A program made the position numbers and the translations under genes. Under the pieces are notes generated by a model. That model did not search any database and was not told the origin of the DNA. It saw nothing but the letters and a program-made list of their open reading frames with translations. From Cliona cf. orientalis (taxonomy: Eukaryota > Porifera > Demospongiae > Clionaida > Clionaidae), in assembly GCA_963930775.1 (NCBI GenBank), contig OZ005689.1, positions 23,310,058 to 23,374,057 on the forward strand: a stretch of 64,000 bases of DNA, in the 5' to 3' direction. This document shows, piece after piece, positions 57,880 through 64,000 of this stretch (position 1 is its first letter; each line of letters starts with the position of its first letter).

Positions 57880-58460
57880 TATACATGTTGATTGATGACC
57901 TCTGTGAGATTTGCTGGACACATAATATGCAGTTTAATATTCATGCGCACTCTGTCTCTCTATATCTATGCAGTGTACTATCTTGAGGCTGATCAGTGTT
58001 GTGCAGACTGTACATATGTGTACATGTAAGAGTACTTTTCTCAAAAAGATAAGTGACAACTTTGTGTATTATGTCACTGTACATTGCTGTATGCTATGTA
58101 CCATCCACACTGCTCTAAAGAGAGCTGCACCACTTGCTGAGCTAGCAATCATGATGTCATGATGTGTTCTCTCACGCTAATTGACCTGGACTAAATCAAA
58201 TGTGGTGGTACCACTTACATGTATGTCCGTCAAAGTGAGTATCAAAAAAACATGCACATACCATTATGCTAGCCTGCATGGTGCACAGACTTGTGGAGTC
58301 AGCACACTAGTGTGTGTTGATCACAAAACATTTTTGGGTTACCATACACTCCATACACTCCGGGGTCCCTTCCCGTAACCTGGAATCAAAGGTTGGCCAA
58401 GAAAAAAGTTGTATACAATGTATGTACTGTAGTTAACCTTTGATGCTGACAGGAGTGTGA
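57880..58460. repeat. Helitron B 3' non-coding repeat
   Basis: Matches 28805-29380 and 11215-11745 (GGCTGATCAGTGTTGTGCAG, GTGGTGGTACCACTTA, CTCCGGGGTCC). Homology to copy A fades after about 58460. Confidence 0.75.
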
Positions 58461-58605
58461 ATAGAAGTACACTGTCACAAGTTACTTTAATATTATTAAG
58501 GTACCATTAAATTGCGTGGGCGTGAGGTGGGGATATGACACCTAAACCACATCAAAGTCATTAGTGAGGTGCATGTTGTGTAACCACGCCCTTTTAATTG
58601 CACAG

Positions 58606-59185
58606 GTCTCAGGGGTGTGGCTGCTAGAGCCGGAAGTGTTCATTTAATATCCTCCATGGACCGGAAGCCGAGCCGGAAGGGAGGGGCCAGTCCACGCCCA
58701 AAACAGCCCCACCCTCTTCCCCAAGGACCACCATTCTCAATCAAGTGCCTACTAACCACCGGATGTCCACCGGAAGCCCACAATCAATCCCAATTAAAAC
58801 ACACAGCTTCCTCAAGGCCAAAACACACACAAACACTTGGAGGCCATTCTGCCACACCGCCCACACAAGAGCTCACCTCATTTCCTGTGTGGGCGGAGTA
58901 ACAACACGTCATCGCAACCACATCCGCTTCAAACCATCGTCAGCTTCCGTCCGGCCGTACAGGCCCCTCGATCGCACCGCCGTACAGTGCCTCATTAACA
59001 GACATGGCCTCACCTTTGACCTCCTGCCACGCCCCCAAAGCCTCCTGGACGGGTTCAAAGGTCACCACCGCATCCGGGACACGCCCACCTATCGCCGCAG
59101 CCAAGTCCCCGTCCCCGATGTCCAAGCACTGGCCCGCGAAGCCACGCCCAATCAGAAGCAATAAAACCTGCATTAACGCACACGC
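58606..59185. repeat. GC-rich dispersed repeat, copy 2
   Basis: Same as 19826-20395, same orientation. The minus-strand frame (59218-58940) again reads through with AAAIGGRVPDAVVTFEP and MSVNEALYGGAIEG, so coding origin is possible. Confidence 0.75.
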
Positions 59186-59600
59186 ACACACTCCACACAG
59201 TGCCAGGAACACGCCCACATGCTTAATTAGGCCTAATTAGCTTTTTTTTTCAAGCTACCGTGCACACTAAGCAGAAAAAAAAAAGTGCGGCACATAAGTA
59301 TAGGTACCTGCATTGTATAGGTTCGCACAAATTTAATTAATATGCACTTAGGCTTACTTTATATTGACCGTTTACCATGCAGATATATACACTGCAATAC
59401 TTTATGTAATTTTGGTATATGTTAGTATGGCAACAACATCTAATGTGACTAAGACCACTCTTCAGTAGAGCATCCATAGTCAAGTCATGTTCAAAAACTA
59501 ACAAAACAGAGCTATCCTAGCCCACAATAATTTAATCAGTGTACAGTGCCTGTATATTATATGGTGGAGCATTGGTATACCATAGTAACAATACCAAGTA
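59186..59600. other. Non-coding spacer
   Basis: It has A- and T-runs near 59245-59285; no gene is supported. Confidence 0.4.
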
Positions 59601-59704
59601 CCTTAGATGATTTCTAACAAGCTCTAACTGCCCCGCAGATGATTTCCAACAAACTCTAACTGCGCCACAGGCGCAGTTAGAGTTTGTTGGAAATCATCTA
59701 AGGT
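59601..59704. repeat. Direct plus inverted repeat (hairpin, 30-bp arms)
   Basis: AGATGATTTCCAACAAACTC then TAACTGCGCC (59637-59666) is the exact reverse complement of 59670-59699 with a 3-nt loop. A third, diverged direct copy lies just before it at 59604-59632. Confidence 0.9.
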
Positions 59705-60257
59705 ATATTTAGACGCAGAATCTCATGGTAAAAAGTGACCAAGTGTATAGTTATCTTAATGATATAATTATTATTATTATAGTGCTCATGTACTGCATTT
59801 CAAGCAGTCAATTATGTAGCAATTTATATAAATGTAAGTGTCCGTGTGGGCCTGCCTATTGCAGGATTCTATACTATAGTGTACTGTTTGAGGAAGCATT
59901 ACATAATTATTATCCATCGTTCACTTGCATGCATGGTGACCCTTTACCATGCAGGTTTATGTTCCTGTGGTTGAGGATGTGATGTTCAATTTGATAAAAA
60001 AGGAGTGTTTTGAATATTGGAATAATAACATTATTATAAAATACTATGATATATTTGTAATAATCACAATAAATTAAATATTGTATAGTTTATAATAATT
60101 ATTATAATATACTAGAAATAATGAAGACATGGTGGGTTAATTATGTACTTCAGGAGCTACCGTTGCACTCTAGTTATCCTATGGCATAGGAGAGTGGTGC
60201 TGCTCTATCTTGTAAAGAGAGCAGAGTGTGTGCATAAGAAATGTGCATGGTGGCGCT
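59705..60257. other. AT-rich non-coding stretch
   Basis: Short AT palindromes lie near 60050-60115. The open frame at 59725-59982 has no motif. It lies just downstream of the F-box-like gene and could include its 3' UTR. Confidence 0.45.
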
Positions 60258-60917
60258 CTAACTGAAGTAACTGATTTCATCTTCACACTCTCTGCAAAAT
60301 CCATCTGAGGAGAGGGGATCTGGAGAGTAACTGTCACAACATGAACAGTGGTGATAGCGAGTGTCAAGGTTGGTATTGCTCCAGTTGTTGTAGGGCTCAG
60401 AGTATAGGAAGGCATGATTTTCCTGAGCATTGAAACGTGAGAGATACTCATCATATGGCTCCAGTGAATTGCAGATGTCAAACATCAGATCTCGGTTTGC
60501 TTCAGGCGCACAGTGTGGTAGGCCAAAGTAGTGACAGTAGTCAACGTATTGCAGGTTGCCTGATGGATGTCCTACTCGGACATTATCCTGACTGATGAGT
60601 TCCCTCCAGTACATGGAAAAATAAAATTCAAGTTCTGCAAACATGGAGAAAGTACATGGAAGTGCAAAACTGACTATGGTCTCAGCTCTGACATGCGCAT
60701 GCAAAATGTACAAAATCATTGTATCAGGCAGAGCAATGCAGCCACTATCATCTAGCAATGAGGTAAAATTCAACTCCTTTCTATGGCTGAATACATAATA
60801 CACAGCATCATGCGCTAGAGTGCATACATCAGCGTAAGCTAAGGCATCTTTTAGGGGAAGATAACGGGCTATCTCTATCTGTATATCAAAAGGTAGATAA
60901 TCTATGTATGCATGCAT
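60258..60917 (-). CDS. F-box-like protein, single exon, 219 aa
   Basis: ATG 60917 is the first ATG of an uninterrupted frame ending at 60258. The N-terminus YIDYLPFDIQIEIARYLPLK then DALAYADVCTLAHDAV fits an F-box (LP, helix, L-x-DAL). The middle contains ALPDTMILYILHAHV and EFYFSMYWRELI. The C-terminus has a cysteine cluster (HHCSCCDSYSPDPLSSDGFC, then CEDE) that could bind zinc. F-box proteins recruit substrates to SCF ubiquitin ligases through Skp1; here the substrate side is not identifiable as LRR, WD40 or Kelch. No intron or lesion is seen. It is the clearest host-type gene of the window, although expanded F-box families can also be lineage-specific. Confidence 0.65.
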   Translation of the reverse strand: MHAYIDYLPFDIQIEIARYLPLKDALAYADVCTLAHDAVYYVFSHRKELNFTSLLDDSGCIALPDTMILYILHAHVRAETIVSFALPCTFSMFAELEFYFSMYWRELISQDNVRVGHPSGNLQYVDYCHYFGLPHCAPEANRDLMFDICNSLEPYDEYLSRFNAQENHAFLYSEPYNNWSNTNLDTRYHHCSCCDSYSPDPLSSDGFCRECEDEISYFS

Positions 60918-60998
60918 GCTTGACTTAGCTTCAGAATAATTTGACGCAGAAACTTGTAAGACACCAAAACTCAATAAGGAGTAGGTCTGGCCGAGCAA

Positions 60999-61550
60999 TC
61001 ATCCGGCTCTACAGCTGTAATTACGACGTTGTGTACTTGAATACAGGTGCAAAACACTGCGTCTTCACTTGCAAAACACGCGTTCTTTAGTTGCAAAATA
61101 CGGCGTCTTTATGCACTTACAACTAGTAGAGTGAAAGACGTACTCGCACTGTATATTTAATATAGGACTAACTGACTGCGGATACAATGCTGAGTTTGTG
61201 TGGTCTAATTGATTTCCTGGAATTGGAATAGGTTTATGGAATGCGGCGACCTGTGTGACCTATTTGAAATAGATCCGAATTTGGAGTTTGCAATCAAGTT
61301 GACTATGAACTGATTAGCACCATGCCTAAGAGCTAAAATTTAATATTAAAATTATTAGTATGATGGTTGATTAAATGAGGGGAGGTACATGATATTAAAG
61401 AATAATAATTGATCATTGGGTATAGCTAGCTTGGTGAGAGAGAGTATTATGATATGAAATCAAACAAGGTTGATTAAAATTGTAAGATTTTAGTTTATGG
61501 GTTATTAGCACTGTTCTTAGTCGGAGTCCTCAGGCTCAAGGTTATCTAGT
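60999..61550. other. Non-coding region
   Basis: It contains short GCAAAACAC/GCAAAATAC repeats near 61050-61100 and the likely promoter of the F-box-like gene. No other feature is supported. Confidence 0.4.
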
Positions 61551-63405
61551 TCAGGTGGTGCAACCATGTGTATTTGCTACACATTCTGAATGTGGACTCT
61601 GCAAAAATGTGATTATTGAGATAGCACGACATGAAATGTTTGATAGGTTATAATATTACCATGTATGGGTAAGGTCTACGGCGTCGATTTCTCCTAGCTT
61701 TGATACGTGGCCTTTTATTGTGGCCATGGGGGGTAGTATGACTGGATGGGGCTGGAATACGAGTAGATGTAGTATTCGTAACTCGGCTTGTCCTACTAGT
61801 CGATGTATGAGCAGATGAGGAGGTGGTGGATCTATGTGGAATAAAGTTACTATAATATAGAGTGATCTCTAGCTGCACTCCAGTGTACTGCAATACTAGC
61901 TACAGTGTACCTGGATCCATCAGTTGAGGTAATATCTCTATGGCCAGCACTTGAGGATCCTGTGTGTGATCCACTGGATATCTGATTCAATACATGGTGT
62001 CCATTTGATGTGGAGGTTCCGGATGATGTAGATGTTGTATCACTGTATTTGAAGCATTATTATTGTTAATTTGCTATAATATTATTTCGGATGTCAACAT
62101 AATTTGTTGTATGCATATATTTTAATAACTTTTGTTCCTCCCCAGTGTACGCTACAACTGCCGGAAGTCCATACGTTTATCGGAATTTTATGGTTTGTAC
62201 AGTATGTATGGGAGATAATGATATGCGCAAACCGCGCCTGCATACTAAATTAGTGTCAACTTTTATGTAACTCTACCAATTTTTCTGTTCATCCAAGAAG
62301 GCTGTTCTTGAGCTCAAAATGTAGCTCGAAGGTAGTACTAAACGATGGTATACATTTCAAGGCCATTAGATGGCAAATAAGCGAGCTAACAGCGCCTGAG
62401 GCATACCACCTCTCACTGTATATGGGTATGGTTTTAAGTGGTACATTTTAGTAACAGTAAAGCTTAGGCTTACCGGCTTTAACCTGGCATAGAAGAACCC
62501 CTGAACTATTTGTACAACAATCGAGAATGATTTTGCTCGAGTATCTTCAGAGTTACAGAGACATCAACATCGAAGATAATACGTACAATTCAACAGCGCG
62601 TAACTTTTGTCCAGAATGTTGCAATTTTGTCTAGTAAACGACAAATAGAAGCTCTACCATAGCGCTAGCTACTACCCAACTCGAAAGACTCCAGCTCTAG
62701 TAACAAAACTTTTGTGGCCTTCGCAGTATAGCCACTATCTCGATCGCTTGTGTCTGAGGTCAACTTCAAAAGTGGTACATTTCAGTAACAGACATCCCCA
62801 GACTCTCAAAACTCGAGATTTACAATCCTTCCATATAGCTCCTTTAGAAGCCTTGGAATGGAACCAGTACCTACTATAAGTATGGAGAACCAAGGCCCTA
62901 AAATCTCAAAAAATGAAGCCTAGCTAGTTGCTGATCAGTAGCACCGTCCTAGTGTTGCATAGATTACTGACTTTGTGGGCGCAAACACGGAGTATTGGTC
63001 AACCACACGGTCATGACCCACACTAGATAATGATATTCACGATGCCAGGTGTGCTGTAAACCACTACTATGCATCCTCTTCCGCTTTTCAGATAAAATTG
63101 CAGTTGTAGTGTACACTGTCCCCTCATGTTTAAGGGCTCTGCACTAGTGAAGACGTAATATGCTTACCTGTGACTGTTGGTATTTGCAGGAGTCAGGGCT
63201 GCATCCAGATCTAGTGTCACTGAATCATTCCCAGTTCCATTTGTCATCAGACGGGCAGTGCTAGGAACATTGGGCTGGTCCCTGTTTGATGTACTTAGTG
63301 CCATTCCTTCTAGTGCAGCTGCTGATAAATTAATGCAAAACAGTGGCTGACATCTCGAATATTTGGCAAATTTAGCTACTTACCAACTGTATCTACTGAC
63401 ACCAT
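61551..63405 (-). CDS. Unknown Ser/Thr-rich protein with basic C-terminus, 5 exons, 175 aa
   Basis: Exons are 63405-63384, 63321-63168, 62042-61911, 61831-61660 and 61598-61551, all GT-AG and in phase from ATG 63405 to TGA 61553-61551. The second intron is 1125 bp, the rest are short. The first half is neutral and low in hydrophobics (NRDQPNVPSTARLMTNGTGN), the middle is Ser/Thr/Gly-rich, and exon 4 carries KRPRIKARRNRRRRPYPY, a strong nuclear-localisation or nucleic-acid-binding stretch. No named domain is visible. The clean splicing supports a real gene. It lies downstream of another minus-strand gene with a similar short-exon structure. Confidence 0.6.
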
Positions 63406-63697
63406 TGTAGCTAGCAATCAATCGCAGAATGAACATGCAGTGATAGCGCGAGTTATTAAATGCGGGAGGGAACGCTTCCGGTTCCATTAATAATATTAAC
63501 TATTGAGATTCATTGCTTCTGCGGAAAATGCCAATACATGGCTAATTATTAATAATTATTTGCATTATTAATAAAATCAAAACAATCATGAAATTGGTTA
63601 ATAGTCAATCAGATATTGAATTGAAGAGATAGTTTAAGAATATGGAATCAACTGTTCAATGAATTAAAGAGTCTGAATCAGTATTAACCTTTGCAGG

Positions 63698-64000
63698 CTA
63701 CTGCTGAGGTTGGTCATCTGGTTCTGATGCTTCGGGAGCTGATTGGCTGTCAGTGGTCTGGTTGTTCTGTGATATTGTAGTAATGCGAATATTATTAATA
63801 TTATAATATTATAGTTGACTAAATATATCATACCTCTGCATTGGTGTCTGCCGCACTCAAACTATGTTCGTCACTTTGATCATCGTCATCAAATGGACCT
63901 GCAGTATGGTAGTGCAGGTCAATCGGTGCACGATTACTTAATAATTGGAATGCTCACCATATACTGTTTCAATGAAATCCTCATATGAGAGGTCCCTGAG
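63698..64000 (-). CDS. 3' end of an unknown acidic protein (3 exons, cut by window edge)
   Basis: Exons 64000-63958 (entering from the right), 63898-63834 and 63766-63698 join in phase with GT-AG introns and end at TAG 63700-63698. The peptide has LRDLSYEDFIETVYG followed by an acidic Asp/Glu/Gln-rich tail (DDDDQSDEHS, PEASEPDDQPQQ). The stop lies 293 bp upstream of the next minus-strand gene's ATG. The N-terminus is outside the window, so no family call is possible. Confidence 0.6.

Larger units (their letters stand above)
50309..58460 (+). mobile_element. Helitron copy B
   Basis: It starts TCAGTGTCGGTAGACTATAA preceded by A, like copies A and C. It has the same leader, Rep, helicase and OTU order as copy A and lacks the TA element. 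Its 3' repeat is shorter (57880 to about 58460) and lacks the long inverted arms. Sequence identity with copy A is high throughout by eye. Confidence 0.8.

Noticed and set aside
59725..59982. 85-codon plus frame near the F-box-like gene
   Set aside because: AT-rich, no motif, no splice or promoter support.

Overview
The window looks like a piece of an invertebrate metazoan genome, most plausibly a demosponge. It is AT-rich. The intact genes have many exons, short GT-AG introns (mostly about 45-120 nt) and TATAAAAGG-type core promoters. Almost all recognisable coding sequence belongs to mobile elements. The sponge assignment is an inference from style and repeat content; no host marker gene is present. 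No tRNA, rRNA or CRISPR was recognised.

Layout. At 284-4397 lies a two-gene element flanked by a 24-bp inverted repeat that contains a TATA box. A four-exon plus-strand gene (517-1288) and a thirteen-exon minus-strand DDE-type transposase gene (1680-4182) converge, and both read through without a lesion. A decayed copy of the same pair lies at 47.4-50.3 kb and is cut by a Helitron. At 5.65-10.7 kb is a Penelope-like retroelement (RT plus GIY-YIG) between direct long repeats. From 11.2 to 17.6 kb there are dispersed and tandem repeats with two unassigned small exons. At 17.9-19.8 kb is a Mutator-like element (FLYWCH finger plus MULE transposase). At 20.5-30.5 kb and 50.3-58.5 kb are two copies of one large Helitron (Rep, Pif1-like helicase, OTU protease), with deletion derivatives at 31.8-33.4 kb and 11.2-12.6 kb. 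At 33.4-36.5 kb is a different Helitron/Helentron remnant (helicase joined to an EEP endonuclease). At 41.3-46.7 kb is a second convergent two-gene element, with a P-element/THAP9-like transposase on the minus strand and a single-exon partner on the plus strand. The last 4 kb hold the best host-gene candidates: an F-box-like protein, a 175-aa five-exon basic protein and the 3' end of another gene.

How it fits together. The region is a nest of insertions. Small non-autonomous elements sit inside larger ones with clean target duplications: a TA element in Helitron Rep, a TCACT element in the second helicase, and a 9-bp-duplication element at 37.75 kb. A Helitron interrupts the second copy of the two-gene element. 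The most interesting pattern is that two unrelated DDE-type transposases each converge with a conserved non-transposase partner gene started from a TATAAAAGG promoter, and one of these pairs is fully intact.
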